From: an uncultured Bacteroidota bacterium
Lineage (GTDB): Bacteria > Bacteroidota > Bacteroidia > Flavobacteriales > Flavobacteriaceae
Length of the DNA stretch: 17,728 nucleotides
Assembly (NCBI GenBank): GCA_902560025.1
Contig: CACEKL010000014.1
Location: 1-17,728, forward strand
Direction of reading: 5' to 3'
Under the pieces are notes generated by a model. That model had not been told where the DNA came from and made no database searches. It was given only the letters and a program-made list of their open reading frames with translations. A program made the translations under genes and the position numbers. Every line of letters begins with the position of its first letter. The stretch's first letter is position 1. Shown here one piece after another: positions 7,682-14,701 of this stretch.

Positions 7682-7722
7682 AGTAGAAAAAGTTTGTATT
7701 TCTCAATTATTTTTCTACTTTT
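7682..7722 (+). terminator. AT-rich hairpin after the Cys-rich peptide gene
   Basis: A perfect 10-base inverted repeat, AGTAGAAAAA (7682-7691) and TTTTTCTACT (7710-7719), with an 18-base loop, is followed by more Ts. It lies 55 bases after the peptide stop and could end that transcript. The loop and right arm also contain the promoter of the downstream RNA, so the repeat could instead be a protein binding site. Confidence 0.5.
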
Positions 7723-7723
7723 A
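7693..7723 (+). promoter_or_regulatory. Putative promoter of the downstream structured RNA
   Basis: TTTG (7693-7696), then 19 bases, then TACTTTTA (7716-7723), which differs from TAnnTTTG only in its last base. The spacing is what is known for Bacteroidota housekeeping promoters. It predicts a start near 7727-7729, exactly where the first RNA helix begins. Confidence 0.5.
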
Positions 7724-7726
7724 TAT

Positions 7727-7905
7727 ATGTAAGTGAAAGGGACGGAAAAATTCGCCGTAACGTTCAAAGCGAAAGTAGAGATTAAACTTACAAAACTCTA
7801 AACATTAAAAAGTAGTCAAATTAACTACTATTTGAAATAAATTTCAATCGTGATTAGAGAATTAGAAAGCCTGGCGCACCTAGTGAGTCAGGCTTTCGAA
7901 TTTTA
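7727..7905 (+). ncRNA. Probable structured non-coding RNA of about 175 nt
   Basis: No reading frame covers this stretch, but it is full of nested complementary segments. Helix A pairs TGTAAGT (7728-7734) with ACTTACA (7786-7792) and encloses the hairpin ACGG/CCGT (7742-7745, 7755-7758). Helix B pairs CTCTAA (7796-7801) with TTAGAG (7854-7859). It encloses two perfect hairpins, AGTAGT/ACTACT (7811-7816, 7824-7829) and TTGAAAT/ATTTCAA (7832-7838, 7841-7847), as a three-way junction. A 9-bp hairpin closes the 3' end (7865-7897). A promoter-like pair of elements ends at 7723, just where helix A starts. The GC-richer part 7739-7780 differs from its surroundings. It does not look like tmRNA, RNase P RNA, the 4.5S SRP RNA or a 6S rod. 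It could be a trans-acting RNA or a long leader of the lipoprotein gene at 7933. Confidence 0.6.
7865..7905 (+). terminator. Terminator-like hairpin at the 3' end of the RNA
   Basis: GAAAGCCTG (7865-7873) pairs perfectly with CAGGCTTTC (7889-7897), with a 15-base loop that itself has CAC/GTG. The tail is GAATTTTATAAAA rather than a clean T-run, so termination may be partial and allow readthrough into the lipoprotein gene 27 bases further on. Confidence 0.6.
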
Positions 7906-7932
7906 TAAAACTAACTTTACAAAAAATTAAAA

Positions 7933-8367
7933 ATGAGACACATACTTCTAATACTAATACCCTCACTTATTTTATCATCATGCGCAACTGGTTCTGGCAA
8001 CCAAATGGCTGAAACAATAGTTAACGGAGTCCAAAATGAGATTGTACTTATTGAAGTGCCAAATCAATTGGATGAAATTAGTGATGATGAAAGGTATGGA
8101 AACTTTGAAATAGCTGTTCCTGAAATAACCAAGGAAGTTTACGATAATGCAAATATTACTGCTTATATACAAAGAACATATGAAGATGATAGACCTGATA
8201 GATGGAGTCAACTTCCACAAGTATTTCTTAATTCAGATAACAGTACATCAGCATACTTAAGCTTTGGAGAAGGTTTTATTAGAATATCTTTTCAATCAGA
8301 AGAGTCTATTGACGAATTATTTGAATTATTTTCAGGCAGAGTATTGAAATTAGTTATTGTTAACTAA
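7933..8367 (+). CDS. Small lipoprotein of unknown function (144 aa)
   Basis: The N-terminus MRHILLILIPSLILSSC is a lipoprotein signal with the lipobox LSSC and the lipidated Cys at residue 17, so the protein is expected on a cell-envelope membrane facing the periplasm. The mature part is about 128 residues, acidic, with alternating short strands. A stretch at about 65-75 looks like a two-layer fold (GNFEIAVPEITKEVYDN), and a C-terminal pattern SIDELFELFSGRVLKLVI ends exactly at the last strand. I do not recognise the family. It follows the structured RNA by 27 bases and a near-consensus -7 element TAACTTTA (7912-7919), 13 bases before the ATG. Its last codons overlap the stop of the convergent pirin gene by 8 bases. 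Confidence 0.8.
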   Translation: MRHILLILIPSLILSSCATGSGNQMAETIVNGVQNEIVLIEVPNQLDEISDDERYGNFEIAVPEITKEVYDNANITAYIQRTYEDDRPDRWSQLPQVFLNSDNSTSAYLSFGEGFIRISFQSEESIDELFELFSGRVLKLVIVN

Positions 8368-9118
8368 TATTGTGCATTTCAGCATATGTTTTATAGGGAA
8401 GCTCAATTGGTGAAATAATTTCAAATACTTTTGTGTCTGACAGTATTTCAATACTTAAAGAGACTTCACTTTCAACTATTAAGAAATCTCCGGAACTAAA
8501 AGTTTGATCATTTATTTTTAGTCTCCCATATTGGACGAAGATTGAGTGGAATCTATCTTGACTTATTTCGTGGTCATACATACCTTTAGTAAATGAATGC
8601 TGGTAAATTTGAATTGAATCAGATTTTAAATCTATTTGATTATTAATATCTGAAATAATTTTAGTTTCCTTTCCATTCTCTTTTTTAACCGAAAAGATCT
8701 CTGATTTGAAGTCACTATAATTTGCTTCTTCATATAATGACTCATGAAGGTTAGGATCAAACCATATTTGAAATATTTCAGAACCTTTTTTTAATTTTTC
8801 TGAATGAGATATTCCTTTACCTGCTTTAATAACTTGTACATCCCCTTCTTTAAGAGTTATCCATTTATCCAAAAGAGTGTCATAATGTTCAATTTCCCCT
8901 TTTAAAACAAAACTACATATCTCAAAACCTCGATGTGGATGAAGACCTATAATACTGTCATTCTTTGGAGCCCAAGCGTGAGCCCAGTAAAACAAATTTG
9001 AGTAAGGTCTTAACATACCACCATCCTGTGGAAATCCTATTGGTTTTTTCTCAAGAATTTCACCTCCATTAAAATTACCATTTGCTTGATTCTCCTTGGT
9101 ATATGTTTTAACTGCCAT
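8360..9118 (-). CDS. Pirin family protein
   Basis: This is a bicupin metal protein of the pirin family, 252 aa, cytosolic, without signal peptide. The N-terminal cupin shows MLRPYSNLFYWAHAW and the metal site HPHRGFE (His60, His62) with ISHSE (His105, Glu107). These correspond to the three His and one Glu that bind iron in characterised pirins. The C-terminal cupin (about 150-245) lacks such ligands, as usual. Characterised bacterial pirins act as quercetin dioxygenases or as regulators binding partner enzymes; which applies here cannot be told. It is a single-gene unit, convergent with the lipoprotein gene (8-base overlap of ends). The upstream 83-base gap shows no exact promoter match. Confidence 0.93.
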   Translation of the reverse strand: MAVKTYTKENQANGNFNGGEILEKKPIGFPQDGGMLRPYSNLFYWAHAWAPKNDSIIGLHPHRGFEICSFVLKGEIEHYDTLLDKWITLKEGDVQVIKAGKGISHSEKLKKGSEIFQIWFDPNLHESLYEEANYSDFKSEIFSVKKENGKETKIISDINNQIDLKSDSIQIYQHSFTKGMYDHEISQDRFHSIFVQYGRLKINDQTFSSGDFLIVESEVSLSIEILSDTKVFEIISPIELPYKTYAEMHNIS

Positions 9119-9201
9119 AAAAATTATCTAAGGTCAATAATAGTAAATTAAAATTTAAATTTTGATGTTTGAGTCTATTTGAAGTAACTGCTATGTAACA
9201 A

Positions 9202-9585
9202 TTAGTCATTTTTTTTTGTTGGGAAATTTACTGCTTGACTTTCCCAATATATTACTTCATCTCCAGCAATATGAAACTTTATATATTTTTGAGTTAGCTG
9301 TATCCTAAATTGAGGTGCAACCTCAACATTTGCTGGAGAATATACAGAATCTGATTGTCGAGAAACTGTTGAAATTTGTGGATCAAAATAATTAACACGT
9401 TCTTCAAAAATTCCAAAATCATAATAGTATTCATCATAACCTTCTCTTTTAATTAATTCAGAAGGCTCACCAAATTTATCCACTACCATCTGCTTTGACA
9501 CTAACATAGACATTGTGTCATTATGATTATAGAGAATATTGGAACAACCAATAATAAATAAAATTATAAACAGATTATATCTCAT
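9202..9585 (-). CDS. Small lipoprotein, possibly BamE/SmpA-like fold (127 aa)
   Basis: The N-terminus MRYNLFIILFIIGC has a short hydrophobic signal and lipobox IIGC (Cys14). The following MVVDKFGEPSELIKREGYDEYYYDFG resembles the VxxxFGxPxxxxxxxGxxxxxYxF pattern of SmpA/OmlA-type domains, which mediate outer-membrane protein contacts; this is a resemblance, not an assignment. The mature part is about 113 residues with a charged C-terminus. It is the last gene of the msrA operon, 21 bases after the preceding small gene, and the only junction in that operon without overlap. Confidence 0.78.
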   Translation of the reverse strand: MRYNLFIILFIIGCSNILYNHNDTMSMLVSKQMVVDKFGEPSELIKREGYDEYYYDFGIFEERVNYFDPQISTVSRQSDSVYSPANVEVAPQFRIQLTQKYIKFHIAGDEVIYWESQAVNFPTKKND

Positions 9586-9606
9586 AATAGTCTCATTATA
9601 AATATA

Positions 9607-9786
9607 TTACAGATTATTTAATTTATTGTAAAATTCATTGTCTACTTTAAAGTAGCAACCATTTTCTTCATGAATACTTCCATCAGGCTTACCGTCTATG
9701 GTATGGTATTTAATTATATGTTCCTTAAAAGATATTATATCCTGAATAACATATTCTTTACCATATATGTCAATTAATTTACCCAT
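9607..9786 (-). CDS. Small protein of unknown function (59 aa)
   Basis: I do not recognise this short cytosolic protein. It begins MGKLIDIYGKEYVIQDI and contains a TIDGKPDGSIHEENGCYF segment that suggests a small beta-rich fold. The frame extends two codons upstream to a TTG, but the ATG at 9786 is the better start and overlaps the stop of the preceding gene by 8 bases, in keeping with the other junctions of this operon. Tight packing between same-strand genes and coherent codon use favour a real gene. There is no signal peptide or membrane segment. Confidence 0.65.
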   Translation of the reverse strand: MGKLIDIYGKEYVIQDIISFKEHIIKYHTIDGKPDGSIHEENGCYFKVDNEFYNKLNNL

Positions 9787-10285
9787 AAACAACTGGTGAA
9801 GAAGCAGCAGACTCTGCAGCTTGTAACCTCCTCATTATAAATAAACCATAAATAATTAAGTCTAAGCTAGAATCACTTAAATCAATTTTCTCTATCTCTA
9901 TATTTTCTTTCCATTTTTTAAATGAATAATTAATTGCTAACACTGGTTTTGTCCCATTCTCTAAAAGAGTGTACAATTTTTCAATTCTCCACATTCCACC
10001 CTTATTTGATTGAGTTAATGAATATACTTTTTTTGAATCATTTATGACAAGGGAGTATCCTCCTGTTTTCCATTTATAATTAAATACACCAACAATTTTA
10101 CTTCCCTGGAAAACATTATAAGATGAGCTCCAAAAGCTTTTCTTTTTTATCTGATAAGTTCTACTGTTATAAAAAAAGTTTATTTGGCTTGAATACCATT
10201 TAGGCTTTATTCCTTTGATCAACACTTCTTGATTTTCAAGTATTTGAAAATCTTTATTATTCTTCTCAATATTAACTTTAATCAT
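9779..10285 (-). CDS. Unknown protein, possibly tubby/LURP-like beta-barrel (168 aa)
   Basis: This protein without signal peptide or lipobox is rich in aromatic and basic beta-strand patterns: NFFYNSRTYQIKKKSFWSSS, YNVFQGSKIVGVFNYKWKTG and GYSLVINDSKKVYSL (about residues 36-91). These recall LURP-one/tubby C-terminal barrels, where strands of a ligand- or lipid-binding barrel carry such repeats; this is only a structural guess. A hydrophobic stretch LDLIIYGLFIMRRLQAAESAAS at the C-terminus looks like the barrel's central helix or a membrane-associating helix. Its start overlaps the end of the DUF6174 gene by 8 bases and its end overlaps the 59-aa gene by 8 bases. Confidence 0.72.
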   Translation of the reverse strand: MIKVNIEKNNKDFQILENQEVLIKGIKPKWYSSQINFFYNSRTYQIKKKSFWSSSYNVFQGSKIVGVFNYKWKTGGYSLVINDSKKVYSLTQSNKGGMWRIEKLYTLLENGTKPVLAINYSFKKWKENIEIEKIDLSDSSLDLIIYGLFIMRRLQAAESAASSPVVYG

Positions 10286-10712
10286 TATTTAAAATTTTAA
10301 AGTCAGAAATATAATAACCTATTTCCTCATCTGCAATCATTTTAGACATATCAAAATAAATTGACACAGGATAACCATATTCTTTATTATAATTTATTTC
10401 ATAGAATTCTGGATTTTCGTTCAGCTTACTTTCAATAAAATTAAAAAGAGAATTAATCGAATAAAATGATTCGTAACCAACTGTTTTCATTGGATCTTTA
10501 CCATCAATTGAGACAATTTTATCATTCTCAACTTTAATAGACTTGGGAAGAACAAATTCATAAGGAAAGCAAAAGCATGAGATCTGCTGAGTCATTTCAT
10601 AATTATCAATATTTAGTGAATACCATAAATCTTTTTCTGATAATTGATCTTCTTTAGAACATGAAACAAAAAAAAGGTTGATAACCAACGTGAAAAATAT
10701 TCTAATGATCAT
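10278..10712 (-). CDS. DUF6174-type lipoprotein (144 aa)
   Basis: The open frame runs up to a position inside msrA (10835). The convincing start is the ATG at 10712, which gives MIIRIFFTLVINLFFVSC, a lipoprotein signal with Cys18, and overlaps the msrA stop by 11 bases. An ATG at 10727 is the alternative. The mature part has LWYSLNIDNYEMTQQISCFCFPYEF and a C-terminal YPVSIYFDMSKMIADEEIGYYISDF. The CFC pair and the IADEEIGY tail are features of the DUF6174 family, known from many bacterial envelopes but without known function. The two close cysteines of CFC could form a disulfide or bind a metal. The location beside a lipoprotein MsrA suggests an envelope role. Confidence 0.82.
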   Translation of the reverse strand: MIIRIFFTLVINLFFVSCSKEDQLSEKDLWYSLNIDNYEMTQQISCFCFPYEFVLPKSIKVENDKIVSIDGKDPMKTVGYESFYSINSLFNFIESKLNENPEFYEINYNKEYGYPVSIYFDMSKMIADEEIGYYISDFKILNND

Positions 10713-11361
10713 CCTTAATTTTAACATAATTAGATGCCTTTTGCTTGAATCTATTAAATCTAGGTATTGAAACACTTTGAATATACGGACTGTAAGGGTT
10801 CTTTTTTTCAAAGTCTTGATGGTAGTCCTCTGCATAGTAAAATTTACTTATCTCTTTTACCTCAGTAATAATTTTTTTTCCAAAAATTGAATTTGTAGAT
10901 AACAAATCAATGTAGTTTCTAATTTTACTTCTTTCATCAATATTTGAGTAAAACGCTATAGATCTGTATTGAGTTCCATAATCTGGACCTTGCCTATTAG
11001 GTGTTGTTGGATCATGAGAATCAAAGAAAACTTTTAGAAGTGTATCAAAAGAGATTATCTTATTGTCATAGATTATTTCTATAGCCTCAGCATGCCCTGT
11101 TTTACCTGAAATAACCTGATAATAATTTGGATTAACTGTTGAACCACCAGCATAACCCGAATAAACTTCTTTAACTCCATCTAAACTTTCATAAATTGTT
11201 TCAACACACCAGAAACATCCAGATGCAAAGTAGGCCCTACTCATACCATCATAGCTTTTATTATCAATTTGATTGACTGGCTGGGGATTGTCAACTGCTT
11301 TTTGTGAACTTATATCACAGGAGGTTAGTAAAATTATTGATGTAATTATAAATCTTTTCAT
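10702..11361 (-). CDS. msrA: Peptide methionine-S-sulfoxide reductase, lipoprotein form
   Basis: The enzyme reduces methionine-S-sulfoxide in proteins. The 219-aa protein starts with a lipoprotein signal (MKRFIITSIILLTSC, Cys15) followed by a linker, so it should act in the envelope rather than the cytosol. The catalytic block ASGCFWCVE (Cys49 nucleophile, Cys52) and YSGYAGG, the substrate-side GPDYGTQYRS (about 125) and the YHQDF motif near residue 179 are all intact. There are no MsrB residues, so the domain stands alone. It is the first gene of a five-gene operon with a full-consensus -7 element 16 bases before the ATG. Envelope MsrA may need an exported electron donor; none is encoded in the window. 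Confidence 0.95.
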   Translation of the reverse strand: MKRFIITSIILLTSCDISSQKAVDNPQPVNQIDNKSYDGMSRAYFASGCFWCVETIYESLDGVKEVYSGYAGGSTVNPNYYQVISGKTGHAEAIEIIYDNKIISFDTLLKVFFDSHDPTTPNRQGPDYGTQYRSIAFYSNIDERSKIRNYIDLLSTNSIFGKKIITEVKEISKFYYAEDYHQDFEKKNPYSPYIQSVSIPRFNRFKQKASNYVKIKDDH

Positions 11362-11377
11362 ATTTACGAGTTACCTA

Positions 11378-11385
11378 CAAAGATA
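11378..11385 (-). promoter_or_regulatory. Putative -7 promoter element of the msrA operon
   Basis: The minus strand reads TATCTTTG, an exact match to TAnnTTTG, in its most common form. It ends 16 bases before the msrA ATG, predicting a leader of about 10 bases. The expected -33 TTG is not present at 19-21 bases. Confidence 0.55.
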
Positions 11386-11424
11386 ATGTGATATAAAGTC
11401 TTGTAGTCAGGTTGAAAGTTAATT

Positions 11425-12249
11425 TTATTTTAAAAAGTTATTTATCAATTCTATATCATTTTTATAGGTTAGGTCTGGAACATGCTCACAAATTTTAAAA
11501 ACCTTGATAGATTCATTTCTATCATTTATCATATTTTGGATAGCTGAAGCAATCTCTTTTTCCCCCCTATCTTGACTAATTTCACAGTTACTTAGATAAT
11601 CATATACTTGATCACCAAAAAAAGAAAAAATATTCATGCTTATAAACTTTTCGTCAGTAATATTTCTAATATGATTGATTGTTGGCTTCTCAATAATTTT
11701 ATACAAAAATTTATTTTTAATCTCTAAAATTGAAAAAGAGGATATTTTTTCCTCACTAAACTCAAGACATTTGGAGTTATAAGCAATCATTGAATTATGG
11801 GTAAACTCTGATTTTAAAGTTTTAATTGCTTTTACCGAGTATATATTATCAGAATTACATACTAAGAACCTTGATGATTTTAGAATAGGAAATTGATTCA
11901 TAGCTTGATATATTGCATCAGCTGTTCCCATTGGTTTTGGATTACCATAGTAATCTTGAAATGCAAATCTTATTTTAATTGATAATTTCTTTTCAATTTT
12001 TTTAAGATAATTTTGAAATTCAATTGAGTCTTCTGATAGAATCACATAAAAGTCTTGAATTTCTGCAGTAATTGAATTCTTGATAATATGGTAAATCAAG
12101 GTCTCATTTTTTTCATTTATCTCAATAAATCCCTTAGCTCGAGAGTTAGATTGATAAACCTGATCCTCTGAAAGATCAGTACTTACATTAGAAGTTTTCA
12201 TTCTAGATGATACACCTGCAGCCATAATAATTAAAGGAATATTATTCAT
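11425..12249 (-). CDS. Sugar-1-phosphate nucleotidyltransferase (274 aa)
   Basis: The protein belongs to the GT-A-like NTP transferase family that joins a sugar-1-phosphate to a nucleoside triphosphate, giving an NDP-sugar. It has the N-terminal signature IIMAAGVSSRM (residues 7-17) and a separate AKGFIEI with Lys39. The nucleotide-base loop is PMGTADA (107-113), and CNSDN holds the metal-binding Asp134. A long insert (18-37) sits between the signature and the lysine. The frame continues 18 codons upstream, but those residues are not family-like, and the ATG at 12249 overlaps the kinase stop by 8 bases. No C-terminal acyltransferase (left-handed helix) domain is present, unlike GlmU. Linked to the upstream kinase, it is best read as the second step of a salvage pathway; the sugar and base are unknown. 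Confidence 0.85.
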   Translation of the reverse strand: MNNIPLIIMAAGVSSRMKTSNVSTDLSEDQVYQSNSRAKGFIEINEKNETLIYHIIKNSITAEIQDFYVILSEDSIEFQNYLKKIEKKLSIKIRFAFQDYYGNPKPMGTADAIYQAMNQFPILKSSRFLVCNSDNIYSVKAIKTLKSEFTHNSMIAYNSKCLEFSEEKISSFSILEIKNKFLYKIIEKPTINHIRNITDEKFISMNIFSFFGDQVYDYLSNCEISQDRGEKEIASAIQNMINDRNESIKVFKICEHVPDLTYKNDIELINNFLK

Positions 12250-13321
12250 AAGAAACAGTTGGACCCTTGCCCATATGAGCAATGAAGGCATCCTTAACAC
12301 CATATTTTTTTAGTTCATTTACAATTCTAAGTGAATAAGATTGATCCTGGGACAGACAAACAATAGATCCTCCACCACCTGAACCAACAATTTTAGATCC
12401 AATTGAGCCATTATCGTTTGCAATACTTATCATATCATCAATTTCTGGAGTAGTAATTTTTAAATCATTTTTTAAAAAATTATGGTGAATATTTATTAAA
12501 TCTGCAATCTTAATAATATCAAGTTTATCTTTTTGGAATTCACTTTTTGCTTTTATAGTAGTTCTGTAGTTACCTACAGCTGCCCTAAAGAATGGTTTTA
12601 AATTATCATCAAGAAACGATAAACATTTATTTAAATCTACATTGTCAATCTTTGTAAAACTGAAATCGGCATAATGATTTTTTACAATTTGAATTGATTT
12701 TAATGCATTCTCTTTAAGTTTTTTTAGGAGTCCTTGTGTATCCTTACTCTGATTTGAGACACCAACAATCATATCACATAATTTATGATTAAAAGGTATA
12801 ATACTATCAGTCTTAGTATCTAAATAAATTGTTTTTCCATTAGTAATAGTGTATTGATCCATTTTTCCACCTGCACCTCCTACCTCCAGCACCTCTATTC
12901 TATATGAGATTTCAGCTAATAAATTTGAAGTTACTTCATGGTTTGTAAATGTATTAAGAAGAAAATTTACCCATGCTACAATTAATGCAGATGAGCTCGA
13001 TAAACCTGAATTTATTGGAATTTTACTAGTAATATTAATATCATATCCCATATCAGGTTTACAATCAAAATCTTTTAGAACATTTAAAGCAATTTTGAAA
13101 AAATCTTTTTCATCTGAATCATATTCAAAATCAATTGGTATAACATCAGTTGATCCTAGGTCTTTTTTAATAATTTTAAATTTTCTATCATTATTTTGAG
13201 TAGCCTCTAATTTAATTTCATTATTTATTGTTGTGGCTATTATTGGTAATCCTAGATAATCTTGATGGTCACCAAACAGGCATACTCTTCCTGGTGCTTT
13301 GGATATTATCTTTTTATACAT
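12242..13321 (-). CDS. GHMP-family sugar kinase, galactokinase-like (359 aa)
   Basis: The kinase should phosphorylate a sugar at C1. It has the galactokinase-type signature APGRVCLFGDHQDY (residues 9-22, GDH for the usual GEH), the ATP loop GLSSSSA (106-112), the catalytic Asp155 in GGKMDQY, and the GHMP motif 3 GSGGGGSIV near residue 317. The MDQ context and the HxDY pair favour a hexose over mevalonate or homoserine as substrate. GalNAc or galactose is a plausible substrate given the linked GH109-type enzyme, but glucuronate, fucose or arabinose kinases share the fold. The start is the ATG at 13321, sharing one base with the GH109 stop as TGATG; the TTG just before it is not needed. The downstream nucleotidyltransferase gene overlaps its end by 8 bases. 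Confidence 0.88.
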   Translation of the reverse strand: MYKKIISKAPGRVCLFGDHQDYLGLPIIATTINNEIKLEATQNNDRKFKIIKKDLGSTDVIPIDFEYDSDEKDFFKIALNVLKDFDCKPDMGYDINITSKIPINSGLSSSSALIVAWVNFLLNTFTNHEVTSNLLAEISYRIEVLEVGGAGGKMDQYTITNGKTIYLDTKTDSIIPFNHKLCDMIVGVSNQSKDTQGLLKKLKENALKSIQIVKNHYADFSFTKIDNVDLNKCLSFLDDNLKPFFRAAVGNYRTTIKAKSEFQKDKLDIIKIADLINIHHNFLKNDLKITTPEIDDMISIANDNGSIGSKIVGSGGGGSIVCLSQDQSYSLRIVNELKKYGVKDAFIAHMGKGPTVSYE

Positions 13322-14697
13322 CAAGAAATAATATCAAATGTTTTAGTATTAACCCAGTCTCCTCTTGTAAAATCAGGAAAAGATTGAGGCTCACCATTAT
13401 TATTAACAGAGTTTGAAGTTAGTTCAATTAATGAGCTCCAAGCACACCCTTCATATACGTTTTGATCCAGAGGTAGTCCATTTTTAAGACATTCAACAAT
13501 TCTATACATCATTATACCATCCATTCCCCCGTGACCTGTATTTTTTGTTTGATTATTTAATCTTTTATATAAAGGATGATCATATTTTTCATATAGTCGA
13601 TCAATTCCTTCACCTTTAACCCATTCTTTTGAGTCTTTAGTATAGTTTTCAAATCCTTTATCAAATGCAGCTCTAGTTGGCCCTCCTGCTAATATACCCT
13701 TGGTTCCCTGAATTAAATTTAGCCTTGTGTAAGGTCTTGGACTTGTCTCATCCCATTGAACCATTATTGTTCTTCCAAGGTAAGTTTTAATAATTGAAGT
13801 ATTTATATCACCATTTTGATAATTTAGATTATTCCATTTATGATTTGATGGAAAATTTTCTTTACCAAACTTTTTTCTACCCATAGCAGGTGAAGAGAAA
13901 GAAACTAATGTTTTAAATGTGTCCTCAGATCTTAATAAATTCATATACTGTGATACTGGTCCAAGTCCATGAGTTGGATACAAATTACCTCTTCTTTTCT
14001 CATATTCTAGAGTTCTCCAAGATCCTGTCCCTCTTGTTTCTTCATTCATTTGAAATCTTAAATCATGAATATAGGCAGCCTCACCATGAAGAAGATCTCC
14101 TAATTGTCCATTTCTAATTAAATTCAAAAACATCAACTCTTCTCTTCCATAGTTAACATTTTCCATCATCATACAATGCTTTTTATACTTTTCAGAAGTA
14201 TCAACAATATCCCATAATTCTTTTATTGTCATTGCAAGTGGTACTTCGACGAAAGCGTGTGCTCCATTTTTCATAGTTTCAACAGCCATCTCACCATGAC
14301 TATTCCAATCAGTAGAAATAAATACTATATCAGGCCTTACTTCGCTTAGCATTTTTTTCCACTTTTTATCATCTCCCCAATAAGTTTTAATTGAATCTGT
14401 TGAGATGTTCATACTTTCTAAAATCTTATTTGATCTTAAAATATTTTCTTCATATAGATCTGATATACCTACTACTTCAGTCCCCGGAAGAGAAGCAAAA
14501 AGCTTAAGATGACCTTTACCCCTATATCCTACTCCAAGGAATGCAGCTTTTATTTTATTTAATTTATGAGCACTAAAATCACCCATATACATTTGTTCAT
14601 TTTTTCTTGATTTAGTTGATGAAAAAACATAGGATGATGCAAAAGCTGCAGTTAGAGATGTTGTTTTAATAAAATTTCTACGATCAAATTTTGACAT
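13321..14697 (-). CDS. GH109-type NAD-dependent glycosidase (putative alpha-N-acetylgalactosaminidase), Tat-exported
   Basis: The fold is Gfo/Idh/MocA oxidoreductase, but the sequence follows glycoside hydrolase family 109. That family cleaves alpha-GalNAc with a transient redox step on NAD+. A twin-arginine signal DRRNFIKTT (residues 5-13) predicts folded export. The Rossmann loop GVGYRG (55-60) follows. EVP (151-153) replaces the EKP of true dehydrogenases. ENVNYGREELMFLN (179-192) and HGEAAYIHDLR (204-214) come next, then GNLYPTHGLGPVSQYMN (237-253, His243). The C-terminus has GHGGMDGIM and the family ending FPDFTRGDW. At 458 aa the length is normal. The substrate in marine members may differ from GalNAc. 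It is translationally coupled to the kinase and divergent from the PhyH gene. Confidence 0.88.
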   Translation of the reverse strand: MSKFDRRNFIKTTSLTAAFASSYVFSSTKSRKNEQMYMGDFSAHKLNKIKAAFLGVGYRGKGHLKLFASLPGTEVVGISDLYEENILRSNKILESMNISTDSIKTYWGDDKKWKKMLSEVRPDIVFISTDWNSHGEMAVETMKNGAHAFVEVPLAMTIKELWDIVDTSEKYKKHCMMMENVNYGREELMFLNLIRNGQLGDLLHGEAAYIHDLRFQMNEETRGTGSWRTLEYEKRRGNLYPTHGLGPVSQYMNLLRSEDTFKTLVSFSSPAMGRKKFGKENFPSNHKWNNLNYQNGDINTSIIKTYLGRTIMVQWDETSPRPYTRLNLIQGTKGILAGGPTRAAFDKGFENYTKDSKEWVKGEGIDRLYEKYDHPLYKRLNNQTKNTGHGGMDGIMMYRIVECLKNGLPLDQNVYEGCAWSSLIELTSNSVNNNGEPQSFPDFTRGDWVNTKTFDIIS

Positions 14698-14701
14698 ATA
14701 T

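Noticed and set aside
7561..7720. Cysteine-codon leader peptide with attenuator
   Set aside because: Cys codons alternate with Asn/Glu in a metal-binding spacing rather than clustering, no antiterminator alternative to the 7682-7719 hairpin is evident, and no sulfur gene follows. Kept only as an alternative.
10713..10835. N-terminal extension of the DUF6174 lipoprotein frame into msrA
   Set aside because: The extra residues are basic and unlike a protein N-terminus, while the ATG at 10712 gives a proper lipoprotein signal.
12250..12303. 18-codon extension upstream of the nucleotidyltransferase
   Set aside because: It overlaps the kinase gene, and the family signature starts directly after the ATG at 12249.
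13321..14697. Plain Gfo/Idh/MocA sugar dehydrogenase for the Tat-exported enzyme
   Set aside because: EVP replaces the EKP of dehydrogenases, and the YPTHGLGP and FPDFTRG blocks follow GH109.
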